Assembly: GCA_020091685.1 (NCBI GenBank)
Contig: CM034607.1
Span: 29,164,645-29,228,644 of the forward strand
Direction: 5' to 3'
DNA from: Lutjanus erythropterus
Lineage: Eukaryota > Chordata > Actinopteri > Lutjaniformes > Lutjanidae
DNA length: 64,000 nt
Shown here: one piece after another, positions 1 through 13,352 of the stretch
Position numbering within the stretch: the first letter of the stretch is position 1
Layout of the letters: each line of letters begins with the position of its first letter
Translations under genes and position numbers: made by a program
The notes under the pieces: generated by a model
Seen by the model: the letters and a program-made list of their open reading frames with translations, nothing else
Told to the model about the DNA's origin: nothing
The model's database searches: none

Positions 1-956
1 ATCCAAACAAAGAAAAGTCTTGTGTAATTCCATCACTCCATGCACATTACAATTTAATATACATGATGATCTGCAGTCAGTAACATGTTGTTTTATATGC
101 AGTTAGTATTATTTAATGAAAATAATGTTGTAGATTTCAGAATGTGACTGGTTTATAAAGGAGAGCGGGTACAGTATGTAAGATGCAAAGTCATTATTCT
201 GTACATTATAACATAAACAAAACATACTGACATTTAGGAAAGACGATGGAGACTGAGGAACTTTAGGCAAATGTTTACAGCTGGATGCATGAGAGTTATA
301 GTACAGGGCTTCAAACTACCTTTTTCACCACCTTCCTAAAACTCTCAAGGGGAAACGCTAACGTCGTTCAACAGCTGCTACAAACGCAAGACAGCCTGCA
401 GATTTGTGTGCAGACATTTTTTTGTTTATCGCCTGTGTTGGGAAAGCCCATCACTCAACTGACCAATGGTGGAACTTCATCACTCACCGAGTCACGGACA
501 GATTTTTGCGTTCATAGATCGAATCATTGTGACATTGCAATAACAGCAACAGCCACTTTCAGATAGACACCTAGCAGTTGATCTGGACTGCAGAGTGGTT
601 AGCATCTTTGATAAACTAAATCTAACAACAGCAACATCTCATCTCCAATCGAACTAACTGCTACTTTTGAGTAAACTCACCCTGCTTTTTTCTTTGGTCT
701 GAGGCCCAAAAGATAAATTAGGTTTCTGACCTAATGTTAGTGAAAGCATAAAAGAAGAATTTTAGAAGAATGAGATCCAGAAAGTTTGAGATAACATCAT
801 GAAAATAGAAAACATTCAGCGCATAGCTGCCATTAAATTGTATGTAGATGACATAACCTGTGATTCATTCTGATTGGCTGGCCCTGGTTTGCTGACATCC
901 AACCAGAAATTGCCAACTAGTCAACATGGATGTAAATGATACAAGTTTTGAGATTT

Positions 957-1162
957 TCTTTTTTTTTTTTTTTATGTAAGTATTTTTGTGAGGCTTTTAT
1001 GCCTTTCATTGATGGGATATTTGAAGAAAAGAGCGACAGAGAGTGGAGGAATGACATGCAACAAAGGGCTATAGTTGAGAGTTGAGCCCACGGTTACTGC
1101 AGAGGACTCACAGTCTCAGTACAAAGGGTGAACTCTCCACCAACTGAGCTACCAGGCCATGA
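957..1162 (-). mobile_element. tRNA-derived SINE
   Basis: Read on the - strand, the element begins GGCCTGGTAGCTCAGTTGG, a tRNA 5' half with a clear polymerase III A box. A degraded B-box-like GGGCTCAACTCT follows about 50 nt later. The body contains the TTTGTTGCATGTCATTCCTC segment that I recognise from many fish tRNA SINEs, and it ends in an A-run (T-run on the + strand at about 957-973). It lies in a receptor-gene intron, antisense to that gene. It is a SINE rather than a tRNA gene because the anticodon arm and T arm do not fold and a tRNA-unrelated body follows. Confidence 0.75.
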
Positions 1163-4100
1163 GGTTTCAAAATTTTCAAAAGATCAACTTACAAATGTTT
1201 TATTAGGGAGAAAATGCACTCACAGAGTACAGATGTCTCTATCCACTAAGAGTCAGTATGGTATTCTGTAAAAAGTGTTAAGTGTGTTAATAACTATGGT
1301 GATTTTCTGTATAAGTTACATGACTGACGGATCGACTGTTTGTATGAAAGCCAAAAACAACCACAGACGCCACCTTTAAAAGTTTGGTGAGCTGAATAAA
1401 ACATGGTTTAAGCCTACAGGAGAAGAACTGTGCAACGTGGTTTCATTTTGATAGATTTACATCACAGGCCAGTTTGAAAATCTACATTGAAAAGGCAACA
1501 ACACTCCCTTCCCTCAACATCCAAACTACTGACGATTCACAACAAGCGAAACCTTCCTAGAATAAAGGCAAAAAAAAATAAAAAATACGAAGGAGTGTCA
1601 CTGAGGACTGCGGGGCGGGATGAAAGGGACGGGGAGAAGGTGTGGAACTGAGCGAGGAGAGGGATTACAGGATGAAATAGAAAGATGAGAAATGCGAGGA
1701 GGAGGAACAGAGACGGATGGGTATGGGAAGGGGAGCGAAAAGAGAACACAGACAGGGGGAGAATTCGAAAAGGATGAGACAGGACAGCACAAAAGAGAGA
1801 GAGAGAGGACTGATGATGAGGAAGGAAAGGTGGGAGACAACCAAATCACACTATAATAGGCTGAAAGAGGGAGGAAGCTGTGCTGCAAATGAATTTTAAT
1901 ATCTGTTTGTACCTGTTTAGAGCACAAACTATGGGATGACCAAAAAAAAGCCCTGAAAGGATGAAATCTACTAAAAAGGTTTATGCAAGATTTTGCAAGT
2001 TCTTAAAGCTTGTATACAAACATTATTTTGTTTTGTTTTTTCTTCTTTCTTCTTCACATTTGTCACTTTTCTCCCAGTGTTATTTTGTGAATCAGAGTTT
2101 TATTTCAGCAGCATCATTATTATACTGCACATAAAAGTAGTAAATAAGGTACTTTTTGATGTAAACTGCTACATTTAGCCATCCCTGCTCAGCAAGGTAG
2201 TGCCAAAAGCAAATAATAAATAAAATAAGGCAGAATTAGGCAGAAATAAATAGAGCTACTGGGAGTGTTGAGTTTTGACCCGGTGAGGTTTCCATCACTC
2301 TTCAGTGTGGAGTGTTGAAAGCATGTGTGAAATCAGCAGCTGTTAGTTCATTTCCACACATCAGAGGAAATACATGCCTTTAAGTGTGAGAACACGTTAT
2401 TTTACGTTAAGCGCGTGAAGTAAAGTAGTATTGCTGCTAAATGGGAATTCCCAGTATGTGTTAGCATCGAGCTAAGAGACTAAATTTAATTAAAATATAT
2501 TTTATAAAATCAATTCAAGAATCCAAATTTAGAATCAGGAATTGTTTTTTTAAAAAAAGAATCATAATACTTAGGAGAATCATTTTTTCTTCCACCTGTA
2601 GTTTGAAGGGTCTGAGGTTGGGATATTGCTACAAATTGCAAGCTTGCCGGTCATATTGTTTCTGGCAGCGTTGTCTCGCAGCGCTGGCCTGAAACTCTGA
2701 AACAGATGGTAGGATATCTTGTATCTCTGCAGACTGGAGAGTTTTTAATTTGCCCATTAAGAGGCTTACAATGTGAGTTTCAACCTTTCAAAGCTCGCTT
2801 TAGACAGATGATGTTCACCTCATCAGGGAAATAAATAATCCATATGTTCTACATTTATGATCAAAGCTGAAAGGACAAGTTGATTGACAGAAAAATAACT
2901 GAAAACTTCTTTGATTATCAATTATTTATTTCAGACATCTTTTATAGTAAAAATGCCTAATTCTTTTCCAGTGTGAGTATCTGATGCTCTTTTCTGTTTT
3001 ATATAATGAGAATGCAGTGGAATATTGTAGGGTTTTAGACCGTTGTTCCGACAAAAACGCAATTTGAATGTCATCTTTGGCTCCATGAAATTAAAATGGC
3101 ATTTCTTGTAATTGTATAGACAAAACTAATTAGCTGTTTAAATTGAGAAAATAATCTCCAGATTAATTGAATAAAAAAAAAATGCAGCCCTATTTTTTGC
3201 ACAGTAAAACAGGGCAGCAGAGCCACCAATGAGAGACGCAAAAGAAGCAAATAGTGCATTGATATTTAAAAAAAAAAAAAAAGCATTATACATAAGCAAA
3301 TACAAAAAAAACAGGTAAACAACAAAAGTGAGCCAACAAGCAACATGATCAAAGAGCAAACATTAAGTGAGCAACATAAATCAAGCAAAAACATTTTTAT
3401 TTCTGATGTTACGCTCTGATCCCTCATCAAATACACTAAAAACATTTAGATAAGCGCTTCTGCTTTTTTTGACTCATGTCTGAGTGGGAGGGAACCCAGA
3501 GGGGAGCCGCGACAGCATTGTCAAAGCATATCTTTAACCTCGATACAGGATACATTACGCAGCATTTCTCTACTGAAAAAAAAAACAAAAAAACGCCAAG
3601 CCTCACACACACGGCCAATTAACCTATTGATGTAATTAAGGCTAGTGAATTGATTAGGGGGAGAGAGCTTACACACTGCCTTCCAGGAAAATACTCTGTC
3701 ACTCTGCTTGATGGAGGAGTCACAGGGACCAAGTGGCTGGGCGTTTAGGGTTAGAGGAGCATGCTTTTAGAAAGAATAAGTGTCATTGCTACGGGGAAAA
3801 AAGCAGCATAAAAGAAGCATTTTTAATTTTCTTAATATCCTTAAAGGGCGTTCATATTTTATCTCTCGGCCGAGGGGTTTAATTGAATGCTTCTGAATGG
3901 GAACAGTTATGCCAGCAAAGCACTCCTTAAATTTAGCCCGAGAAGAGAAGTGAGACAGATAGTGTGGAGGTGGACAAATGAAGATGGAGATGAGTTTCAG
4001 TGTGTGGTGTGTGTGTGTGTGTGTGTGTGTGTTCACTTGCACGCAGGACGTCTTAAAAAATGTCTGTTTGCTTGGGCGGGGGTGCTTTTACAAAATGTCA

Positions 4101-5107
4101 CAAAGTAATTCAGTCTGCGAGCATTAGCCGGCCATTTACATAAATCGAACCTGGTCTCGTCTTGAGTTTGACCATTTATCAAAATACCAAACACATTAAT
4201 GTAGTCTGCCAAAAGAAAGTACTGCTACTCAGAGGACAGGAAAAAAAACACAGTGTTTATTGCTTAAAGCAAAGGGTTGGTAACGCTGGAAAAACCAGCA
4301 AGAGATTAATTTAAACTCTTTAAGAAAACAATGTATAGACTTACATAATCCCTTTAAATCATCACTTACTAGAATTGTGTGGTGGTGTCTGTATCCGCAG
4401 AGACTCTGTCCTCTGCCTGTATTTCCTTATTTTCTCATTCTTCTTCTCATTGCTGATTCTACCTTTAAGTTTTGAAATAATCTGCCACCTTTTGTTGGAA
4501 TAATTTACTCTTCTCCCTTATATAAACTTGAATCTTTGAATTTTAATAACCAAACAAAATCTGTATTTCAGAAATTGTTCACACTGAGCTGTGAAGCGAT
4601 TTTATCATTATTTGGGTACTTGAACATTAAATGGAGTTGAACATATTAAATTATTAATCATTACTGTGTTCAGCACCCTGTTGTGTACTCCTCAAGCACA
4701 CTGCACTGCAACCGTTTTAATACAGTGGTGTTTATATAGGCTGCATGTCACTGTTGATTGGATAACACCTCTGACACACCCACCAAACGAGAGATAATGT
4801 ACTCCACAGCCTGTTTTGAGGAAACATGTCATTTAACCTGCAAACAGTGCACGCTGTTTTCAGACAGAACGTGTCCCTGTGTTGGTCACAGTGCATTGGT
4901 CATTTTAATTATACTTGGCCATGGAAAATAAAGGCATTTTGATTTTGCACAAACCCTACAGTGTGCCTTGGATTGGTTGATTTTATTATCATTATTATTA
5001 TTATTATTGAGACTGTGTCACTGATGCAATGGGCTCTTTGTTTCTAAATCAAGAAGTGTTTCTAAGCAGAAAAATAAAAACGTTTTCTTGGTTTATTTCA
5101 GTCGTAA

Positions 5108-5365
<258 letters not shown>

Positions 5366-5377
5366 TGACACATAGAC

Positions 5378-5380
<3 letters not shown>

Positions 5381-5452
<72 letters not shown>
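5381..5452 (+). repeat. (GT)36 microsatellite just downstream of the M2 exon donor
   Basis: There are 72 bases of uninterrupted GT beginning 20 bases after the last base of the M2 exon. In the transcript this is a (UG)n tract, the kind of sequence bound by TDP-43 and CELF-type splicing regulators (family knowledge). Confidence 0.95.
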
Positions 5453-5455
<3 letters not shown>

Positions 5456-6082
5456 TACCAGTGGTCCACATAGTTTTTAATGAGCAGGTTACTTCACTGG
5501 TCAGCCAATTAAAACCCTTTTGCTATAACACCATTTAATGACTGTCAATACGAAGTCAAGATGTTTTACTCATTAGAGATGCTGCATGAAGTTTCCATCT
5601 GACCATGACGATCAATATTTGGTCTCCGCTGTTCACTTTTTGAGCTCTGGCGGTTTACAGTCCAGTCAGGATTATTTATATATCACCAAGTCCAATAGGC
5701 CACAGCCATGCTGTCAGTTCTGAGAGGCTGTACTCAGGGAAAGTGGTGCTTTCAGCTACAACTGTAAATACTCATGTCAGTGTGCTAACAAGCTAATGTT
5801 TAGTAGGTATAATGTTTAGCATGTTTATAAGCCTAGTTTAGTTACATTTTGCAGATATTTGGTCATAAATCAAAGCACTGGAAATGTTATATAATTCAAC
5901 CTGAATGTCTGAATGCATCTAACTTCATATGAATCCTTGTTGAGACTCAAAAAAATCCCACAAATGTCAACCTCATGGTGGCGCTACAGAAAATGTCAGG
6001 CGGTCACCAAAGTTATGAGGGATTATGGGTATAGTCATTGATAATTTCATGGCAATTCATCCAATAGCCTAGTTTTTGAGAT

Positions 6083-6357
6083 TAGGGATGTTAATGATTA
6101 ATCATTAATTGATTAAATGCTGGTAAGAATTTAACAAATTAAAAATGTATTAATTGATACTTAAGCGATTAAGTGGCTGTAACTGTGCCTGATTATTTTG
6201 TCTGGCAAAGCCATTTGTTGAATAAGGAAACTGAGACAAAAAAGAGAGAGAAAAATGCATTTTATAGCTTATCTTATTTTATCTTATCTAATTAATGAAT
6301 TGATTGTTTGTGTTTTCAATTATTGGTTGAGGAAAATGCTCAAAATTTGCAGCCCTA
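6083..6357 (+). mobile_element. short hAT-like MITE (275 bp)
   Basis: The element starts TAGGGATG and ends CAGCCCTA, short imperfect terminal inverted repeats of the kind seen in fish hAT non-autonomous elements. The flanking 8-mers TTTGAGAT and GTTGAGAC match at six of eight positions, consistent with a decayed 8-bp target duplication. The interior is AT-rich with TTAATGATTAATC-type words and no ORF. The family assignment is inference. Confidence 0.5.
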
Positions 6358-6390
6358 GTTGAGACGTGTCAGTTTGAAATGGGAGACCAG

Positions 6391-7612
6391 TGGTGGAAGA
6401 AGCACTCAGATCTTTTACTGAAAGGGAAACATCTGTATTTTTCAACCTGGAGCCTATTTCACCATGTTGTCGTGTCTGAGTGTCTAATGTGTACAGCAAT
6501 TTTTGAAATTGGTCCAGTATTGAGCAGCAGCAGTGAGCTGCAAAAACAGGCTGTAATGTAATCCTTATGGACAATTGTGCCCGTCAAAATATGTCCATTA
6601 AAAATGTTTGTTTTTGCCGCTGACAGGCTCAGATTGTTAGTCTGTGTCTGACAACAGAGATAGACCTTTTTGGTACAGAGTAATATTTGTTTGGTTTAAA
6701 TCAGACACAGCTATTATATCGCTTTCCTCAAAACCACCTAATTCTGTAGAAACAGAAACTGCAGTTTTACTTTGCAGATCATCATAAAATACACTTAATT
6801 TACACCTGACAAAAACTCACCAATAATATTACATAATATGTAACAGTTCTGCATTAAAATGTCTAAATATGCTTGATATATGTTATATATTTTGTTGAGT
6901 AGTGTACTTACAATATCCCAAATGTTTCCAACAATGTTAAAATGCAGAGAAAACCATCATTTATTCAAGGTAGCAACGCGTTTCCTGCTTCCTAGTTGCT
7001 GTAATTTTATGTTGGATACTTCAGAGAGTGAGGAAGGAAGTCAGCAAATGTCACTGAGTGAGTCAAAGTTACCTTTTCCATGAAAATGATTTCTCCCTGA
7101 GTAATGTCAGATAGATTTCCATCAGTTTTGGTGGTTGTTTTAACAGTTAAGAAAACAACTCCCATGATCCCATGCTACTCCATGATGTCATCAAACTATT
7201 GTGAGAGACACCTACCAGCAGAACTTAGACATTTTATCAAAAGTAGAAGTACTTATTACGCAAAATGCCTCCATTCAAAGTGTTACATATTGGAATTTAA
7301 TTCCTGATTCACTACATCTAAGCAGCATATGAAGGTCAAGTCTGAGCTAATTTTTATCAACTGTATTTAGTGTTATGTAGTTTCATTAATAGCAATGCAT
7401 ACTTTATAAACTGATCACATGTTTTAGGCATAAAATCCTGATCTAAAAAGTAACTAATGCTGGTAAATATGATAAATGTAGTGGCATAAAAATACAGTAT
7501 TTGCCTCTTTACCTATGCAGTGGATTAGAAGTACAAAGAAGCATAAAATGGAAATACTCAAGTAAAATACAGGTACCTCAGATTTGTACTTAAGTACAGT
7601 ACTTGGTGGAAA
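6391..7612 (+). mobile_element. interrupted fish repeat with a second repeat inserted
   Basis: The left end (about 6391-6423, GTGGTGGAAGAAGCACTCAG) and the right portion (about 7225-7612, ending ACTTAAGTACAGTACTTGG) look like the two parts of one very common fish interspersed repeat that I recall as beginning with GTGGTGGAAGAAGTA and containing repeated AAGTACTT words. The roughly 800 bp between them begins GGGAAACATCTG and contains TTTTTGCCGCTGACAGGCTC, which recurs near 10.14 kb and inverted near 10.6 kb, so it is a different repeat. The order suggests nesting. No transposase ORF was seen. Confidence 0.45.
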
Positions 7613-8362
7613 TATTTGACTCTTGCAGACTGACCAGCAGTCTGTCCACGATGTTACACTTTCTATTCCAAGACTGTATACACACAGGAAACAAAGGCAA
7701 ATAGACTCACAACATATTACTTGCCTGTGTTAGAGCTAAAAAAAGCTCTCCCAAAAACCAGAACAACAGAATTTATCTTAGCCATCTGGTCGCCTTAAAA
7801 CTTAATTGGCTAAATTGATTGCGGGCACACTGCCGGAAATTATGTTTAGCGGGCTAAGATTGCAGCCAGAGACAGATGCATGGACGTCCTCGCCTAAAGA
7901 CACAAATCCTGGTCATAAAAAACTTTGGGGGAACAAAAAAAAAAAAAAAAGAGTAGAGTCATAATCACCAGAACGCTGCCTTCAGCATAATTCTTTTAAT
8001 AAACAATTACACTGGTGCAGTCTTAATCTGTTTGTTGATTTTACAAACACAATGTCGTTACTAGCAGGCAGCAGCGTCTGTAGCAGGTCCAAGCTTGGCA
8101 TGCAGATACCAAACAAAGGATGTGTTCATTTTTGAATAAAGCAGCATAGACAATAATTCTTACAAATACTGTAATATAAATAGTTTTGGTCATGCATCTG
8201 CTAAGTAATCACTGTTTTCCTGCATGTTCAGAGGAGAATGGTGACTTGAACGTGTGCTGTAATAATAACTTTGTAGGAAATAATCTGTAGTAGTAGCAGA
8301 AAATTACAGTGCATGTAACATCAAATGAAATGTAACACTGCTCCGTACTCTACTCCGCCCAG

Positions 8363-8472
8363 GTCAGTACTTTGCCAGTATAATGATCATCGTTGGGATG
8401 TCAGTCATCGCCACAGTGGTGGTTCTGCAGTATCATCATCACGATCCAAATGGAGGGAACATGCCCAAATGG
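8363..8472 (+). CDS. chrna7-like: alpha7-type nicotinic receptor subunit, exon encoding helix M3
   Basis: This 110-bp exon follows the M2 exon after a 3.0 kb intron. It completes the split codon (GGT) and reads [20 protein letters not shown], then the loop opening [16 protein letters not shown]. The hydrophobic stretch is membrane helix M3, and the HHHDP/MPKW segment marks the start of the cytoplasmic M3-M4 loop in alpha7-like subunits. The acceptor is CCCAG at 8358-8362 and the donor is GTGAGT at 8473. Its length matches my memory of the equivalent mammalian exon. The + strand ORF that covers this region continues into the intron in another frame and is not real protein. Confidence 0.95.
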
Positions 8473-11400
8473 GTGAGTCTGAGCTCAAACTCTTCATCAT
8501 AACCTCAACTGCACAATCAGTCATATGCCTCGTGCTTTCCAGCTTGTTATATCCTGTAAATGGTTTGTCTCCTCATTTCAGATATGGTATCTTGATTCTA
8601 TTAATCTCTACTTCAGCGTTAGTATCGTTCCTCCGCTCTGCCATTTTCAGTCACATTTCATCCATCTGTCAGAGCTACCTGTGCTCCTCTGCCAGTTTCC
8701 TTTCTCTTCTTTTTTATTCTCCGACTTCCTCGGCTGTGACTCATCCGGCAGTGTCAGTCTGCCTGAGCGTGTTCATCAAATGCTTCGCCACAGACTTCAA
8801 CAGGAGTGCTTTTCAAAGCGCCCTGGATATGTGGGCGGATTCGATTTGACTCACTCCCTCTTCATATTTTTCTTGCCTTCTTTTCAATACTAAAAAAACC
8901 CTTTTTACAAAAGTTTTGTTCTTTTGTGAATATATAGAAAATGAGCAACTGGTTAACTGAATGATTTTAATATTACTTCTGTTATGTTAATCACCAGATT
9001 TAATACATGGGATGACTTTGTTTGGCATTTTAAAGATGTATCTTCTTAACGATTTATGCTTTGACTGCAGAGAAAAACTGACAGGTCTCTATTTAATGAT
9101 TTAAGTACAAATAGCTCAGTTGACCGGGAGTGCAGATGCTGTATATATCGATATATTGCAAGGACGTTCCGTTGATGAATGGCCTGTTCAGACAGTGCGA
9201 TGGCCAATTAACAAGCTAATTGATGTGGTTCAGATGAGTGCATCGAACCAGCACAGTTCATAATTGCAGCCTGGACAAAAACAACATCAACGGCGGCAGC
9301 AACAGGGACTGCTACCTGGCCAGTAAACACACTCGGTGGAGACTAATTGAGCAGTCATCTGGACATTAGCTTCTCATTAGATGCCAGACACCCATCTGGA
9401 TGCTGTTGGGCCAATATGCCCTTTCAGGGGACATGTAGTCTTTTTTCCAAAGGAGGTTTGTTTTTGTGTTGTGGAAGCAGAGCAGAAAGGAAACAAGAAG
9501 GAACAAGGTTTACATATCAACTTGCAAGCAGCCAATCTTCCCTTTACCTCGGGGGTAAGTTTGTTATTTTTGAACTGGGTCCTATTTTTCCATGTTTCGG
9601 CATCTAAGTGACTAATGAGGACAGGACTGCCCCCTGCAAGACGAAGATTCAAATCATCAGTTGGAGACAGTAACAGGATAAAACAGATAGAAGCTTATGT
9701 AAATGCACAGGAATAACATTTCAATTAAGAATTATAAGTATGGGGAATTATAAATATATGTTGATATTTGCTGTCGTATTTATCAAAAAAGAAAATCCTC
9801 ATGACACCATGCGCTGGTGGTTAACTGATGAGAGAAGTTTTTTAGCTGCGCCATTGTGCACAGAACAATGCAACAGCACGACAGGCTGTAAATTTGTCTC
9901 TCTAAATCACCACAAACCACAAAACTACCTGTGATGGAAGCAGAGAAGAGTGATAGACTTTGTCTGTCTGATGTTTTCACATCAGAGATGGCAACTCTTA
10001 CAGGTAAAACTTACTCATGTTGGGTAAATTCAGTGTGGCGGACTGAAAAAAAGAAAGAATTGGAGAATATTCTGATAATCTGATTCGACTAAAAGAAAAT
10101 GAAAATCAAAACTGTGGACAGCGAGTGCGTCCACTAAATGTGCTTGTTTTTGCCACTGACAGGCTCAGACTGTTATTCTTGACAAAACCCATTACTGCCT
10201 CAGCAGCTCTGATTATTTGGTCAAAATAAACCCTTAATTCACCGAGGTAGATATAAAAATGTCTGTACATGCCGTTTCTTCCCCGCTGCTAATCTGATGT
10301 CCAACCTCCCTCTCACTCCTCTCCTGATATTTTCACATTGAACTCAATGAATAAACTGTTTATTTTGACCAAACCAGAGTTGCTGATTTTTTGAACAGTA
10401 GAAAGACAAGCTGAGACGTTTTTGGTGAATTTAATTTTGTTGGTGTTGAGTTTAAATGAAGATGACAGTGACAATGTTAAAATTATGCTTTTGCAAAGGG
10501 AGTCTGGTTTGTTTGGTGAGAGCAATGAAACAGCTGTTTCTGGTTAAACAAAACATCTGACTCTTAAAAAAAAAAGGTCTTACTCTATAGTGATCCTTTT
10601 CATAATGTCAGACACTTACAATAACAATCTGAGCCTGTCAGTGATAAAACACCCACTTTAAACAGACTTAATTTGACAGTACAAAGTTCACCCAGAGGGC
10701 AAGATAAGTTGTAGCTTAGTTTTGTCTCTCCTGGCTGCAGGGCTCTGAAGCACCTCAGGCTTGAAGGTCATTTATTATTATTATACAACAAAGGATTGTA
10801 CAACAAAACAGTTTTAGTTCCTTCATAATACACACAAAATACAACATATACTGTATATAGATAATTCATTTGATTCAGAATTAGATTGGATAAAAATATA
10901 AAACAAAATAAAAAACATATATACATACATGTTTACACCCAGGAAATATTTCTGTTCAGTTTCTGGGAAATATTGTCCATCAACTTTGACTGAGTTTGAG
11001 CATGAAGCATCATCAGTGTAAACAGAACCTCCTCCTCCTCTCGTCCTGCTGGAGTTTTGCGTCCTGTCAGAGTACAATCAGCCCCTCAGGTCCAACAGTC
11101 CGATCCAGGATGCAGTCGAGCAGGTCTCTCTGTGTGGACACAGCAGTCTCTGGTTTCCTGTTGTTTCTTCAGCCTGAGTCCCGTTTTGTCCGTTTCATTT
11201 TCTTGACTGGACCTCGTCCAGGGGCAGGCTGAAGTCCCAGCTGTAGCATAACTCTTAGCCCACACACCTCCGCTCCTACTGTGGTCGTCCGTGGCGGTGC
11301 CTCCAGCTTGTTTGAAAGATGCCGACTGTGTTGTTGATCGTCTCAGGGTCTGCTGCTCTTTAATCCAAACCCCACGCTTCCTCTTCTAATGCTAGAAGTG

Positions 11401-13352
11401 TATTTCTGTCATAGGAGATGCTTGTTTCAGCAGTAAAACCGAAAACATAGCTGATTACAGGAAAACGGTGGTGAAATTTTAAGAAGCTACCAGCCGTAGC
11501 ATCTACACGCACAGCTGCTCTCCCTCAATACTGGACCCATTAAAAAAAATATCATCCCCATTAGTCACTTAGATACAAAAAACATCGGAAAACATGTTTT
11601 TTTAAATGCTGCAGTGTACTGAAACATTATCGCACCTCATGAAACAGTAATCTGAATCAATCTCAATGATTCAATAGTCTAAATTTAATGTTGCCGTTTT
11701 AAGTTTCCTCTCTGCCAAAAATACAGTTCAAGCTAAAAAATCTTCTTTGCCTCAGGCGCTTTAACTGGGTGTCCCTGGTGAGGATCTCATACTTCTACTT
11801 ATACAAGCACAGCTGCATTTTGAAACAAGATGCAAGGTTAGAAGCAGCACCAACGTCAATCCATGACAAATGAAGCTATTTGCTAAGCTTTTAAATAATG
11901 TTATGTGAAGGTCATGATGTGTGGGTGGTTTTCAATGCCTCACAGATTTCTTATATTTCCTTTTCGTTCCCCCTATGCTGTGTTGCTCTTGCACTCTGTC
12001 CTCCTCTCTCATTTTTATCCAGTCTCTTCAGGTTCCAATAAGTTAAACTGAAGACTTTTAAAACATTTCTAAGGCCATTATAAAATGCAATTTAAGACCT
12101 ATTTCACATCCATTTTGGCAAAAAAGTATGACGTATTTGGTTTTATATGACTGATGTTTAGTTACCACGTGTAAATTTTTACTGTTGGCGTAGATCCAAA
12201 GCTCTCAGGAGGTTGCATACTGAGTTAACACTGTTAGTGCAGAGTGGGTCGTGCTGGGGCTGGACTTCAGTGATGGACTCATTAGCTGTAGATTCACAGT
12301 TGCGTGGCTGAAAATTGTCTTTCCGCTCCCCCTGATCAGCTGTTCACCTGTCCTAAATCAATAGGATAGGAGTATAGTGGTCTTATCTGCTCAGAGCAGG
12401 GTGTTTTAACATTATTCATGTTTAAATACCATCTGCTCCCAGCATTCATTTGTCGTGGGCAGACTATTAAACCCAGTCCATTCTAAAAGAAGGTGTTTTG
12501 TGTTAGGGGCAAAATAAGTTCAGTTACCTTAAAATGGCTTACATACAGCTCTACACCTTGCCTTCATTTAGTATTCGAGGATTCATTGATATGCAAATAG
12601 ACCGAGCCTCCCTGCACAGACCACACCCCCAACCCCCACCCTTATTCCTAAGAAGCTCCACCCAGATTCTCCTCTGTTTTTCTAACTAATCATGGTCACA
12701 TCCGGCTTCTCCTGTGAGCCGAGCATCACCGCTAATGATATGCATAGCACCACCCCCTCAGATAACCGGATTGGTTCCTTAGGTTTATGACATGATATAC
12801 CCAGCCTGACTCAATCAGCTTTTTTGAGACTGCCCTTTTGCGCTGCAGTTTCAAAGCAAGAAATGCTCAAACATGGCGTTTGCTGCTTACTTTGCCCCTG
12901 ATGTGTCCTGTAACACTTGAAAAAGCACCACATGGACATGTTAAACAGGTTATAAACATGATTTTAACTGGATCTTTAAGTAACCTGTGATGAAGTCTTT
13001 GCCACAGATGCACACTACATTTACTGACTTGCCCATCTCTACTGCACTTGTTGTCATCAGATAAAACTGATGTAAGTGGTAAGGGTATAGGGGAAGTGGG
13101 AGCATAAACAAAACTTTAAAACAATGTTGTGTTTATACACATATATTTGTTTCTAAACAATTTATTGTGGGGGACAACTCAATGTTTTTTAGAAGCTGGG
13201 ATGGACAGGCCCCCTCCATCCCGCCTGAGGTCGAAATTGTATTGAAGACATTTTAAGGCCTAAAATACAGATTATTGGATTCTAGACTTTGTAAGCTTTC
13301 CTAAGACCTCGTGGACGCCCTGTTATCAGTTCCTCTCTTTTTCTCTCTGCAG
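8473..13352 (+). other. intron between M3 and last exon
   Basis: No coding sequence was recognised. Fragments of the repeat containing TTGCCACTGACAGGCTCAG occur at about 9545-9620 and 10135-10190, and inverted at about 10570-10650. A segment at about 9170-9360 has CCAATTAACAAGCTAATTG-type homeodomain words, and one at about 12580-12990 contains ATGCAAAT and ATATGCAT octamer-like words. The ORFs across 8.3-11.2 kb have no domain I recognise. Confidence 0.55.

Noticed and set aside
1080-1162. tRNA gene on the - strand
   Set aside because: It has a good A box but no cloverleaf, a degraded B box and a SINE body with an A-tail.
1537-1927. Pro/Ser-rich - strand ORFs and a matching + strand ORF
   Set aside because: They come from a purine-rich tract and have no domain or splice context.
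8325-8849. 174-codon + strand ORF over the M3 exon
   Set aside because: The M3 helix is in another frame, and the ORF runs on through the GTGAGT donor into intron sequence with no recognisable domain.
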